Of a DNA stretch of 64,000 nucleotides, positions 51,324 through 60,194 are shown in pieces. The stretch is taken from positions 68,508 to 132,507 of the forward strand of contig JAEZRP010000013.1 of NCBI GenBank assembly GCA_023444095.1, written 5' to 3'. The position numbers and the translations under genes were made by a program. The notes below the pieces were generated by a model that saw only the letters and a program-made list of their open reading frames with translations, did not search any database and was not told the origin of the DNA. Numbering within the stretch: position 1 is the stretch's first letter; each line of letters opens with the position of its first letter. Source of the DNA: Bacillota bacterium. Lineage in GTDB: Bacteria > Bacillota > Clostridia > Christensenellales > Aristaeellaceae.

Positions 51324-51422
51324 TTGTCTCAGCGCCGTCGGCGCGCCCTTTCATTCTCATTCTTCGCAAACATTTCGCACGAAGAGGCGTGCGAACGACA
51401 TGTCAAGCTTACCGACGATTCT

Positions 51423-52589
51423 TTACAGAATCATGCGCGCACTTTGGAGCGCCCGCTCCAAATCGTTAATGATGTCCTCCGCATCTTCGATGCCGACAGA
51501 GAGGCGGATTAATCGGTCCGAGATGCCCATGGACAGCCGTTCCTCCGGCGGAATGGCTGCGTGGGTCATCGTCGCGGGATGACAGATCAGGGTCTCAAGC
51601 CCGCCGAGACTCTCGGCCAGAATCACCACTTCTAGCGCGCGAAAGAATGTGTGCAGATGGTAGTTTTCGGAAAGCTCGAACGAAAGCATCGCGCCGCCGT
51701 TTTCCGCCTGGCGCATCTGGACTGGATAGCCCGGATCCGCTTCCAGTCCGGGATAATGGAGCGCCGTGATTGCCGGATTCCCCGCGAGGGCTCTCGCGAT
51801 CCGGAGCGCGCTGCCGGTTTGCCATTCCAGACGCACGCCCAGCGTCTTGATGCCGCGGGAGAGCAGGTAACAGTCAAACGGCGGCAAAACCGCTCCCTGC
51901 GTATTCTGCAAAAACCCGATCTTTTCAGCAAGCTCCTTCGTCCGCGTGACGACCAGCCCTGCGCCGAGGTCGTTGTGTCCCCCGAGATACTTCGTCGCGG
52001 AATGAATAACGATGTCAACTCCAAATTCGATGGGCCTTTGCAGATAGGGCGTCATAAATGTGTTGTCGACAATGGTCAGAACGCCGTGCGCGCGCGCCAT
52101 ATCCGCGACAAGCGCGATATCGGTCACGTCCATCAGCGGATTGGTCGGCGTCTCGATGTATATTGCCTTTACATCCGGCGAAAGCGAGGCTTCGAGCACT
52201 TCCCGGTTCCCCATGTCCGCAGTCGCGCATGAAATTCCGAAGCGGGAGAACACGCTTTCAAGCAGGCGATATGTGCCGCCGTAGATGTTGCCGGAAATGA
52301 GCAGGCGGTCGCCGGCCTGAAACATGCTCAGAACCGTCGTGATCGCCGCCATGCCGGACGCGAACGCGAAGCCCGCCACCCCGTTCTCCAGCTCCGCGAT
52401 GTGCCTTTCCACCGACGCGCGGGAAGGGTTTCCGCTGCGCGTGTAGTCGTAGCCCGCGCGCGTCTGACCGAGCCCGTCCATCTTATATGTAGATGCGAGG
52501 TAAATGGGCGTCGTCACCGCTCCGGTATACGGATCGCATCCCCCGCCGCCGTGGACCAGTCTTGTGCGAATGCCTCTACAGCCGCTCAT
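51423..52589 (-). CDS. Cystathionine gamma-synthase/lyase family PLP enzyme
   Basis: 388 aa. PLP lysine in HSATKYLGGHNDLGAG at about residue 197; RSGNPSRASVERHIAELE and SGMAAITTVLSMFQAGD as in MetB/MetC/MccB. Ends CHPATMTHAAIPPEERLSMG. Family members interconvert cysteine, homocysteine and cystathionine. Overlaps by 14 bp the end of the serine-dehydratase-like gene. Which reaction it favours is not decidable from the sequence. Confidence 0.92.
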   Translation of the reverse strand: MSGCRGIRTRLVHGGGGCDPYTGAVTTPIYLASTYKMDGLGQTRAGYDYTRSGNPSRASVERHIAELENGVAGFAFASGMAAITTVLSMFQAGDRLLISGNIYGGTYRLLESVFSRFGISCATADMGNREVLEASLSPDVKAIYIETPTNPLMDVTDIALVADMARAHGVLTIVDNTFMTPYLQRPIEFGVDIVIHSATKYLGGHNDLGAGLVVTRTKELAEKIGFLQNTQGAVLPPFDCYLLSRGIKTLGVRLEWQTGSALRIARALAGNPAITALHYPGLEADPGYPVQMRQAENGGAMLSFELSENYHLHTFFRALEVVILAESLGGLETLICHPATMTHAAIPPEERLSMGISDRLIRLSVGIEDAEDIINDLERALQSARMIL

Positions 52590-54174
52590 GAATATCCTCC
52601 GCTTCCGATATCAGGCGCCTTTCCATGACTTCGTTCTGCAAAAACGCCGTCCGCGCACAAGCCGCGGGCGTACAAGTCATGCCGCCTCCGGAACCGCATA
52701 ACGCTTTTCCGGTCGTCTCCCTGTCGTTTTTATCCATGGCGCCGAGAACCTCGTGATAAGGGGTCATTGGATCAAACCCCGCGAGCGCGAGGTCGGCAAA
52801 GAGGGGGGCGGTCACCGCGGCACGGAGCGTGCGCGTGATACAGGGAAACTGCAGCCCTCCGGGGATCGGATCGCAGAAGATTCCGATGTTCGCCTGCAGC
52901 GCCATAGAGGCCGCGCGCTCCACCTGAACGCTGTCACCACCCGCGAGCCACGCCACCGCGCCGGAAGTCATCGCGCAATACACGGATTCACCCACGCAGC
53001 CCACCTCGCCGGACGCGTTTGTATGCGTGTATGCGATTACGCCAAGGCCAGCCGCAACCGCAAGAGCCTCGATCCCCTTTTCCCGACTCGCTCCGATCTT
53101 CTCCCGCACGGCATCCAGCGCGCTGAAGAGATACCCGCCGCCCATCCCCATCGGACCGGGTACAATCTTCACCCCCGGAATCTCGGCGTTAACAGAAAAC
53201 GCATGCGTCAAGATATGGCGTGTCAGGCCGTCGCTCACGGCATTCGCCCGATAGCCGTTCCACGCGCCGAGCGTCGGCGTATCCGGTACGTTGTCGTAAC
53301 CGAGCCGTTCCAGCGAGTGGATCTGCTTTTCCATCAAATCCGCGATTGTCCCAAGATACGCGCGGATGCGTTCGTCGTCCCAACCCGAGAACGCCTTCTC
53401 ATACTCGATTGCCGCCTGCGCAAAAGATACGTTCATTTTCTGCGCGACCGCGCGCCACTCCCCCACCGTCTGGAAAAGCTGCGGCTTGCGCGCGCGCGTC
53501 GACACGACGGGAAGAAGGGCCGGGAGCACGCGGATGTCCGTCCTCTCGCCCGACACAACGCGCAGTATCTGCCGCACCGGCACGTCCGAAAGCTCCATAA
53601 ACAGCGCTTCCGCACCGTCCGCGCGAACGAGCCGCTCCTGAACGAGGGCTTCCCCCTGGTACGCGTGCGCGAGCCGCGAGAGCGCCATGGCATCGCCCGT
53701 CGCGAGCACGGCATGCGTATCTCCGCGCCAGACGACGGGAAAACCCTGCATTTCGCAGGTCGTAACCATGCCGTCGTTCACTGAGCGCGCAATCAGCGTC
53801 GCCGTCGCACCGCTTTGCCCCACAAGCTTGATACGCACGCTGCCGGAATGGACATTGTGTGCGGGCGATTTTTCCACCCGATAGGATATTCTCTCGGCCC
53901 GCGCGAACTCATGAGCTGAAAAGAGCCGCTCGTCGTCCGGCGCGAAGTCGAGAATGCCGCCCAAGTATCCACGATCGTCCATCCTATTTCCAAGGGAGTG
54001 CATGCGGTCGTCAGACGGGTTCCAGTAGATCTCTGCGCGCACGGGCCTTTCGCCGAGCAGGTGGCGCGCAATGCGCCCCACCCGGCTCGTGCCCGCGAAG
54101 CTGCCGCTCAATCCGGGCTGCATGATCGGCCCGAATACGTTGTTGAAAAAGTCCGGGTATAAAAGTTTTGCCAT
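52576..54174 (-). CDS. Serine dehydratase-like iron-sulfur protein (SDH alpha domain)
   Basis: 532 aa. The N-terminal half (MAKLLYPDFFNNVFGPIMQPGLSGSF) resembles the SDH beta domain; the C-terminal half has the alpha-chain markers GEVGCVGES, FCDPIPGGLQFPCITRT and a Cys-rich ending CGSGGGMTCTPAACARTAF. Those Cys suggest a [4Fe-4S] cluster as in L-serine dehydratase. It is co-transcribed with the trans-sulfuration PLP enzyme, so L-serine, L-cysteine or a related amino acid may be the substrate. GGAGGTG precedes the ATG. Confidence 0.8.
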   Translation of the reverse strand: MAKLLYPDFFNNVFGPIMQPGLSGSFAGTSRVGRIARHLLGERPVRAEIYWNPSDDRMHSLGNRMDDRGYLGGILDFAPDDERLFSAHEFARAERISYRVEKSPAHNVHSGSVRIKLVGQSGATATLIARSVNDGMVTTCEMQGFPVVWRGDTHAVLATGDAMALSRLAHAYQGEALVQERLVRADGAEALFMELSDVPVRQILRVVSGERTDIRVLPALLPVVSTRARKPQLFQTVGEWRAVAQKMNVSFAQAAIEYEKAFSGWDDERIRAYLGTIADLMEKQIHSLERLGYDNVPDTPTLGAWNGYRANAVSDGLTRHILTHAFSVNAEIPGVKIVPGPMGMGGGYLFSALDAVREKIGASREKGIEALAVAAGLGVIAYTHTNASGEVGCVGESVYCAMTSGAVAWLAGGDSVQVERAASMALQANIGIFCDPIPGGLQFPCITRTLRAAVTAPLFADLALAGFDPMTPYHEVLGAMDKNDRETTGKALCGSGGGMTCTPAACARTAFLQNEVMERRLISEAEDIHERL

Positions 54175-54222
54175 GCCACACCTCCACGCAATTGCTTGCC
54201 GATCTTCCGCGCCCCCGTTCAC

Positions 54223-54378
54223 CTATCCGAGATGCGCCTGCGCGCGGAATTGGCGCGTGCGCTCCTCCTGCGGATTTTGAAGGAACGCGGTTTGCGACGC
54301 AGCGCGCGAAGCGCATTTCGTGGGTGACGACGAGCATGGCACACACCGCGCGCGAGGTTCGTCATGAAGGCGCGTGCC
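54223..54378 (-). pseudogene. Remnant of a polar amino-acid ABC transporter ATPase (GlnQ type)
   Basis: Three short pieces of a GlnQ C-terminus in three minus-strand frames: AFMTNLARG, then MLVVTHEMRFARCVANRV (H-loop), then FLQNPQEERTRQF. These match the family end with ~15 residues missing and frame changes between them. Just upstream of the serine-dehydratase-like gene; no start or Walker motifs remain. Confidence 0.75.
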
Positions 54379-54425
54379 TGATACGCCGCGCCGCATGTCA
54401 CCCCGTTCCGGGAAGATTTATAGCA

Positions 54426-55223
54426 CTACAGGTTCATGCTTCCGGTGCGATAGCCGTCGAGATCGAGCGTCACATATTGAAACCCAAGACCGCGCAGGTA
54501 TGCAGTTATTTTCTCGCGCGCGTCCGCCGCCGCGATCCGGGTGATTTCGTTCGCGCCGACCTCGATGCGCGCGATCTTCCCGTGGATTCGAACGCGCACC
54601 TGATGAAAGCCCATGTCGAGAAGAAGCTGTTCCGCCCTGTCGACCATGCCGAGTTTTTCCTCTGAGATCTCCTCACCGTACACGAACCGACTGGACAGGC
54701 ACGCGAAGGACTGCTTGTTCCACGTCGGGAGCTCGAGCTTTTTCGAGAGCTCCCGAATTTCGGTTTTTGTCAGCCCCGCCGCGCGCAGAGGACTTTGAAT
54801 GCCCAGCTCCGAAACGGCGACGAGTCCCGGCCGGTAATCGCCGTTGTCGTCAAGGTTCGATCCTTCCGCGACCGCCGCGATACCCTGGTCCTTCGCGAGG
54901 GCCAGTATCTTTTCAAACAGCTCGCGTTTGCAGAGGTAGCAGCGATTGCGCGGGTTCCTGCGAAACCCGTCGATGTCGAGCTCCTCGCTGTCGATCACGA
55001 AATGGCGGATGCCCACGGATTCGCAATAGGCGCGCGCCTCGTTGAGCTCCCGCGCCGGAAACGAGCAGGAACGCGCGGTGACGGCGATCGCGCGATCCCC
55101 CAACACGTCGTGCGCCACGCGCAAAAGGAACGTGGAATCGACGCCGCTGGAGAAGGCGACCGCGACGCTCCCAAGCGACGAAAGATTCTCCCGCAGCAGC
55201 CCGTATTTTTGTTCTATGGTCAA
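54426..55223 (-). CDS. larE: LarE-type ATP-dependent sacrificial sulfur transferase
   Basis: 265 aa from a TTG start with AGGGGAA upstream; the frame runs to 55295. PP-loop SSGVDSTFLLR, RNRCYLCKRELFEKI, EGSNLDDNGDYRPGL, SFACLSSRFVYGEEIS with the single Cys matching the sacrificial cysteine of L. plantarum LarE, and DGYRTGSMNL at the end. LarE sulfurates the nickel-pincer cofactor of lactate racemase; larA, larB and larC are not in the window. Confidence 0.9.
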   Translation of the reverse strand: MTIEQKYGLLRENLSSLGSVAVAFSSGVDSTFLLRVAHDVLGDRAIAVTARSCSFPARELNEARAYCESVGIRHFVIDSEELDIDGFRRNPRNRCYLCKRELFEKILALAKDQGIAAVAEGSNLDDNGDYRPGLVAVSELGIQSPLRAAGLTKTEIRELSKKLELPTWNKQSFACLSSRFVYGEEISEEKLGMVDRAEQLLLDMGFHQVRVRIHGKIARIEVGANEITRIAAADAREKITAYLRGLGFQYVTLDLDGYRTGSMNL

Positions 55224-55336
55224 ATCGATCTTCCCCTTTATCCCATATGAATAGTATTTATATATGATTCTATGCACGCGTCCTCGTTTTGTCAATCCCT
55301 CGGCCGCCGCTTAACACAAACATCGCCCTTTCGACG

Positions 55337-55365
55337 GTGACAGTCCGCGCACGGCGTGATATAAT
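55337..55365 (+). promoter_or_regulatory. Promoter of the tcdA operon
   Basis: GTGACA (55337-55342), 17 bp, TATAAT (55360-55365) with TGA extension. About 36 bp before tcdA. Confidence 0.7.
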
Positions 55366-55400
55366 CATACGCGCAAAATAGGAAAGAGGTCGCAGAACGG

Positions 55401-56165
55401 ATGCTGACACAATTTTCACGCTCGGAGCTTCTTCTGGGCAGGGCGGCGATGGAACGCCTCGCGCAGAGCCGCGTCGCGCTGTTCGGCGTCGGCGGCGTCG
55501 GGAGCTACGCGGCGGAGGCGCTCGTGCGTGGCGGCGTCGGGGCGATCGAGCTGTTTGACGACGACCGCGTCTGCGTGACGAACCTGAACCGACAGTCGAT
55601 CGCCGCGCACTCCACCATCGGGCAATATAAAACGGAGGCCATGCGCGCGCGGCTTCTGGACATCAACCCCAAGGCGGACGTGACCTGCCGCAACATGTTT
55701 TATCTGCCCGAAGCCGCCGATGAGGTGGATTTCTCTCCATATGATTATGTGATCGACGCCATCGATACCGTCAAGGCGAAGCTCGACATTATCGCGCGCT
55801 GCGACGCGCTCGGCGTTCCCGTCATCAGCGCCATGGGCGCGGGCAACAAGCTCGACCCCACCGCCTTCCGGGTCGCGGACATTTACGAGACGAAGGTCTG
55901 CCCCCTCGCACGCGTGATGCGCAGGGAACTCAAGCGGCGCGGCGTTCAAAAGCTCAAGGTGGTCTATTCGGAGGAGATTCCGCTGAAACCCATCGAGGAC
56001 ATGGAGATCAGTTGCCGCGCGAACTGCGTCTGTCCCCCCGGCACACAGCGGAAATGTGCCATCCGGCGCGAAATTCCGGGCAGCGCGTCGTTCGTCCCTC
56101 CCGTCGCGGGTCTGATTCTGGCGGGAGAAGTCATCAAAGATTTATGCCGGGGAGCGCGCCGATGA
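55401..56165 (+). CDS. tcdA: tRNA threonylcarbamoyladenosine dehydratase TcdA
   Basis: 254 aa, E1-like ThiF/HesA fold. ATP-binding ALFGVGGVGSYAAEALVRGG at residues 27-46, adenylation site DDDRVCVTNLNRQ, zinc and E1-type site CRANCVCPPGT. Makes cyclic t6A at position 37 of tRNAs reading ANN codons. First gene of a three-gene tRNA modification operon. Confidence 0.92.
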   Translation: MLTQFSRSELLLGRAAMERLAQSRVALFGVGGVGSYAAEALVRGGVGAIELFDDDRVCVTNLNRQSIAAHSTIGQYKTEAMRARLLDINPKADVTCRNMFYLPEAADEVDFSPYDYVIDAIDTVKAKLDIIARCDALGVPVISAMGAGNKLDPTAFRVADIYETKVCPLARVMRRELKRRGVQKLKVVYSEEIPLKPIEDMEISCRANCVCPPGTQRKCAIRREIPGSASFVPPVAGLILAGEVIKDLCRGARR

Positions 56166-57289
56166 TCTACCTCGATTATTCCGCGCACACATCCCCCGAT
56201 CCCCGCGTGCTTGAACGCTTCCTATCCGTAGCGCGGGAGTACCCCGGCAACGCGAACGCGCCCCATGCGGAGGGAGAGAGCGCGCGTGCGCTTCTCGATT
56301 CCTCTATCAGCGCCATCGCCTCCTTTTTCGGCGCGGAACCGGAAGAGGTGATCATGACCTCCGGCGCGACCGAGGGAAACAACATGGCGATCAAAGGATC
56401 GCTTCGCCTGCTCCGGCACGTTGGCCGGCACGCTGTGACGACCCCGGTCGAGCATGCCTCCGTGACGGCGCCCCTCTCCGCCTGTCGGGAGGAGGGCTGG
56501 AGGGTGGACGTCGTTTCGATGGACGATGGCGGCCGCGTGCGCATGGACGAGCTCCGCGCCGCGTTGAGCCCGGATACCGTGCTCGTCTCCTGCTGCATGG
56601 TCGACAGCGAGCTGGGCATTGTCCAGGACGTCGACGCCATCGCCGACATCGTACATGAAAAGCCAAACCGCTTTCTCCACGTCGACGCCACGCAGGCGGT
56701 CGGAAAGATTCCCGTGCGGTTCGGAAAGGCTGATTTCATGACCCTCTCCGCGCACAAATTCTACGGCGTCGGCGGCGTGGGCGTCCTTCTGAAAAAGCGG
56801 GGCGCTCCCATGGAGCCCCTTCTGCACGGCGGCAGGGGTCAATCCGACTCCCGTTCCGGCACCGCGCCGCTCGAGTTGATCGCTTCGACGGCGGAGGCGC
56901 TCGGACTCTGCGCCGAGGAGGCGGACGCGCGGTTTCGGCAAGTGTCCGCACTCAACGCACGGCTGCGCGCGGCGCTTGCTTGCATGCAGGGTCTTCGGAT
57001 CAACAGCCCGCAAGGCGCGATCCCGCACATTCTGAACCTTGGAATCGTGGGATTGCGGGCCGAGGGCGCCGTCTCTTTTTTATCCGAGTGCGGCATTTGC
57101 CTGTCCGCGAAATCGGCCTGTTCCTACCCGGGCACGCCATCGAAGCCCGTCTACGCCATGTCCCGGGACAAAAGGCGCGCGCGCGAATCGTTCCGCATTT
57201 CCCTCAGTCATCTGACGACGGACGCGGAGATCGCAATGCTTACTGAGAAAATAGCGGAGATGATTGAATGGAACGCCGGGAAGCGATAG
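56162..57289 (+). CDS. Cysteine desulfurase family protein
   Basis: 375 aa, class V aminotransferase fold. PLP lysine in LSAHKFYGVGGVGVLLKKRG at ~residue 200, catalytic Cys in SAKSACSYPGTPSKPV at ~320. Overlaps tcdA by 4 bp. It probably supplies persulfide sulfur to the following TtcA-like enzyme, by analogy with IscS partners; this is inference. Confidence 0.93.
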   Translation: MIYLDYSAHTSPDPRVLERFLSVAREYPGNANAPHAEGESARALLDSSISAIASFFGAEPEEVIMTSGATEGNNMAIKGSLRLLRHVGRHAVTTPVEHASVTAPLSACREEGWRVDVVSMDDGGRVRMDELRAALSPDTVLVSCCMVDSELGIVQDVDAIADIVHEKPNRFLHVDATQAVGKIPVRFGKADFMTLSAHKFYGVGGVGVLLKKRGAPMEPLLHGGRGQSDSRSGTAPLELIASTAEALGLCAEEADARFRQVSALNARLRAALACMQGLRINSPQGAIPHILNLGIVGLRAEGAVSFLSECGICLSAKSACSYPGTPSKPVYAMSRDKRRARESFRISLSHLTTDAEIAMLTEKIAEMIEWNAGKR

Positions 57290-58104
57290 AGAAGAGCATC
57301 ATGAAGACCTACCGGAAGGCGATCTGGAGCCCCTTCCTTTCCGCCGTGCGGGAATACGCGCTTATCCGGCCCGGAGACAGGGTGGCGGTGTGCATTTCCG
57401 GTGGAAAAGACTCCATGCTCATGGCCATGTGCATGCAGGCTCTTCAAAAATATGAGATCTATCCGTTTGAGGTAAAGTTCCTCGTCATGGACCCGGGCTA
57501 CAATCCGATCAACCGCAAGCGGATCGAGATGAACGCGGAGACTCTCGGCATCCCCATTGATATCTTTGAAACCGATATCTTCGAGGTCGTGGCGAACGAG
57601 GATCATTCGCCCTGCTATCTGTGCGCGAAGATGCGGCGGGGCTATCTCTATCGCCACGCACAGTCGATGGGCTGCGACAAGATTGCGCTGGGCCATCACT
57701 TCGACGACGTGATCGAAACGGTGCTCCTGAGCCTCTTCTACGGCGCGCAGATTCAGAGCATGGCGCCCAAAGTCAAAAGCGCGAACGTCCCGGGCATGGA
57801 GCTCATCCGCCCCTTGTACAAGGTGCGCGAGGACGACATCCTCCGTTGGCGCAGTCACAACGACCTCGCCTTCATCCAGTGCGCGTGCCGGTTTACGGAA
57901 AACTGCACGATGTGCGCGGGCGGAGGGGGCGCATCCAAGCGCGAAGAGGTCAAGCGCCTCATCAAAACGCTCAAGCGCGACAATCCGAATGTCGACCGTA
58001 ACATATTCACCGCCGTTCACAACGTATCCCTCGATACGCTGATCCGCTGGAAGTTCAAGGGAAGCGAGCACAGCTTTCTGGACGAGTACGACGCGGGCGA
58101 GTGA
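57268..58104 (+). CDS. TtcA-family tRNA 2-thiolation enzyme
   Basis: 278 aa. PP-loop CISGGKDSMLM at residues ~43-53, CYLCAKMRRG and CTMCAGGGG give cysteine pairs for an iron-sulfur cluster, LGHHFDDVIETVLLSLFYG is the TtcA pattern. TtcA makes 2-thiocytidine at position 32; TtuA/CTU1 relatives thiolate uridine. Overlaps the desulfurase gene by 22 bp, with GGAGATG before the ATG. Confidence 0.85.
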   Translation: MERREAIEKSIMKTYRKAIWSPFLSAVREYALIRPGDRVAVCISGGKDSMLMAMCMQALQKYEIYPFEVKFLVMDPGYNPINRKRIEMNAETLGIPIDIFETDIFEVVANEDHSPCYLCAKMRRGYLYRHAQSMGCDKIALGHHFDDVIETVLLSLFYGAQIQSMAPKVKSANVPGMELIRPLYKVREDDILRWRSHNDLAFIQCACRFTENCTMCAGGGGASKREEVKRLIKTLKRDNPNVDRNIFTAVHNVSLDTLIRWKFKGSEHSFLDEYDAGE

Positions 58105-58129
58105 GGGCACCGCGCCGCCTTAGGGCCCG

Positions 58130-58304
58130 CTAAATGGCATAAAAATCCGCGCTCGAAGTCGTATGCGCAAGATCCGCGATGGTGATTTCGTTCAGGTACT
58201 CGTTGATTCGTCGCTCCAATTCGGTCCACATCGGGAGAGCCTTGCAATCGGCCGAGCGATGACAGCGATTGGGTTTACAATCGAGACTTGCGGCGGGCGC
58301 GATC
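58130..58304 (-). pseudogene. Remnant of an Rrf2/IscR-type regulator
   Basis: About 57 C-terminal residues survive: TIAPAASLDCKPNRCHRSAD, then CKALPMWTELERRINEYLNE and ITIADLAH before the stop at 58130. The three Cys that bind [Fe-S] are kept, but the N-terminal HTH (~90 residues) is missing and no start codon lies in frame. It directly follows the cysteine desulfurase operon, on the other strand. Confidence 0.75.
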
Positions 58305-58745
58305 GTATGCGCATGCCGACGAGATGAATTTTCGTCAGATTGCGCTTGCAGAATTCGCTGGCGCAGCAGGGCTACGTCAAGAATTTTGCAGGTGTGAGAT
58401 TGCGGAAATGCATCCGTCCGCGCGTGCAGGATTTATACGGAATAGCCGTAAGTCATGGATCAGAACCAAGGAGAGAGGGACGGCACAAGGTCTGCCGTCT
58501 CCCTCGTCTCAGACTCTTTCGTCTCATTTCATGAACTCTTTTCTCCTGAACGGGATCAAAGGCGCGCACCTCAGTTTGTCGCCCTTCGGATGTCATATCC
58601 GCCATTCTCATTTCAACATGGGCATACGCGCCGTCTTTCCACTGCGCCATCAGGTGCGCGATTAACTCGTGCGAAACGCAAAACTACCGTCGACGGCTCT
58701 CGCGCAAATTCTCCGGTCAAAAGATCGTTCGGGATGGTCTGCGCC
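58305..58745. other. Gap with no recognised gene
   Basis: About 440 bp. A hairpin GAGGGACGGCA / TGCCGTC-T-CCCTC at 58475-58505, and an unassigned minus-strand open frame (58453-58650, MAQWKDGAYAHVEMRM) without ribosome site, are the only structures. Confidence 0.45.
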
Positions 58746-59447
58746 TCACATCAGGCCGTGATACACCGCGACGGCGAGCCCGAGGATGCGCACGTTCAGC
58801 GCGTCCTCCTCGTGAAACGTCATCGGCGCGTACCTCGGATTCTCCGCGACGAGCGTTATGCCGTCCCGCGTGTGATAAACGCGCTTGAGGGTCGCCTCGT
58901 CGTCAATGGACACCGCTGCGATCTGGCCATCCAGCACGTTTGGCTGCGACCGGATGAACACGATATCCCCGTCGCAGATACTTGCGCCCGTCATGCTATC
59001 CCCCTTCACCCGCAGGGCAAAGTCGGAATGCAAGTCCTCCTCGGCGGTCACGTAGACGTCGCGCTGCTCGTCGGCGAAAATCGGAACGCCCGCCGCGATC
59101 TCTCCCAAAAACGGGACGCGCTTTTTCCGAACCGTCAGGATGTTTTTTATTCCATCGAGGTTTGCGTCCGAAACGCTCCCCTTTCCGGTCCCTCTGTGCA
59201 CGCCGGGAATGGCCGCCAGGGGATCCGTCGGGACCGCGTCCGGATTTTCCATGGTTCCCATCAAATAGTCGAGCGAAACGCCGAAAAACACGGCGTACCG
59301 GTTCGCGATCTCGACGCTCGGCGTGCGAATCCCCTTTTCATACCGGCTGATGACCTGCTTCGACGTGCTCAATTCCTGGGCGAGCGTCTCCTGCGTCATC
59401 TGCCGCCGCTTCCTCAACCGCTTCAGTTTCTCTCCAAATGTGGACAT
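58746..59447 (-). CDS. XRE-S24 (LexA/CI-like) repressor
   Basis: 233 aa. XRE HTH (MTQETLAQELSTSKQVISRY, YEKGIRTPSVEIANRYAVFF) followed by an S24 peptidase: cleavage pair in GEIAAGVPIFA, catalytic Ser in KGDSMTGASICDGDIVF and Lys in DEATLKRVYH. Such repressors cut themselves upon RecA activation. GAGAGGTGATCG before the ATG. Divergent from the SSB-like gene. Confidence 0.92.
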   Translation of the reverse strand: MSTFGEKLKRLRKRRQMTQETLAQELSTSKQVISRYEKGIRTPSVEIANRYAVFFGVSLDYLMGTMENPDAVPTDPLAAIPGVHRGTGKGSVSDANLDGIKNILTVRKKRVPFLGEIAAGVPIFADEQRDVYVTAEEDLHSDFALRVKGDSMTGASICDGDIVFIRSQPNVLDGQIAAVSIDDEATLKRVYHTRDGITLVAENPRYAPMTFHEEDALNVRILGLAVAVYHGLM

Positions 59448-59474
59448 GCGATCACCTCTCGCTTTCACCCCTTC

Positions 59475-59503
59475 ATTTTAGCATACAATATCACCAGATG
59501 CAA
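59475..59503 (-). promoter_or_regulatory. Promoter of the S24 repressor gene
   Basis: TTGCAT (59498-59503), 17 bp, TAAAAT (59475-59480). Confidence 0.6.
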
Positions 59504-59553
59504 CATATCGCTCCGCCATATTATTAATATATCGTTAAATAATAATCATACGG

Positions 59554-59582
59554 TTGACAATCTTCGCATTGAGGATTACACT
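59554..59582 (+). promoter_or_regulatory. Promoter of the SSB-like/Rhs unit
   Basis: TTGACA (59554-59559), 17 bp, TACACT (59577-59582). The A+T-rich 50 bp between this and the divergent promoter holds ATATCG twice, possible repressor sites. Confidence 0.65.
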
Positions 59583-59669
59583 CCTTGTATCCAACCGGGC
59601 AATATCTGTTAATCGTTTGGAGACAACATGGATCCGGCAAGGATGTAAAATGAATGGGAGGGCAACTGC

Positions 59670-60035
59670 ATGAACAAGGTCTATCTTTCCGGCGTCATCG
59701 TGGAGAATCCGGCGCTCGTCACGACGGAGCAAGGTGCGACGCACCTGATCCTGAACCTGTCGGTTTCGCACAGGAACAAGGCGGGCATCAAGAGCGAGCT
59801 GTATCGCGTCAATGCATGGAACAACGCGGCAATCTGGGGAAACGCGAATCTTCGGCGCGGCCAGCAGATCATGGTGCAGGGTTATCTGACGCAGCGACCC
59901 GCGCGGGGCGAGGGCGAGGGTACCTTCGACGTGGACGTGACGGCAGAGGAGTTCTTTCCCGGTTCCCGCGCGGCGGTGCAGACGGAAAAGGAAACCTTCG
60001 CACCGGCAATGAACGAGGAAAAATGCGCTTCGTGA
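59670..60035 (+). CDS. Short single-stranded DNA-binding protein (SSB-like OB fold)
   Basis: 121 aa. Begins MNKVYLSGVIVENPALVTTEQGATHLILNLSV and continues with LYRVNAWNNAA and GQQIMVQGYLTQR, matching the OB-fold of SSB. There is no Asp-Asp-Phe acidic tip: the end is NEEKCAS. Thus it would bind DNA without the usual protein partners. GGGAGGGCAACTGC precedes the ATG. Not linked to rpsF/rpsR as chromosomal ssb is. Confidence 0.75.
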   Translation: MNKVYLSGVIVENPALVTTEQGATHLILNLSVSHRNKAGIKSELYRVNAWNNAAIWGNANLRRGQQIMVQGYLTQRPARGEGEGTFDVDVTAEEFFPGSRAAVQTEKETFAPAMNEEKCAS

Positions 60036-60194
60036 CGTCGCCGATTGAGAGGGGGTGAATCGGGACGCGGCGTTCGGACGATTTGTGATACAGATTCTTT
60101 CCTGCTTTTGCAGCATGCGTTTCATGCAGGTGACTGATTACGTCCATTGACCCATTGTGCGGCAAAATCAAGACAAAATCAGGGAGGAATCCGA

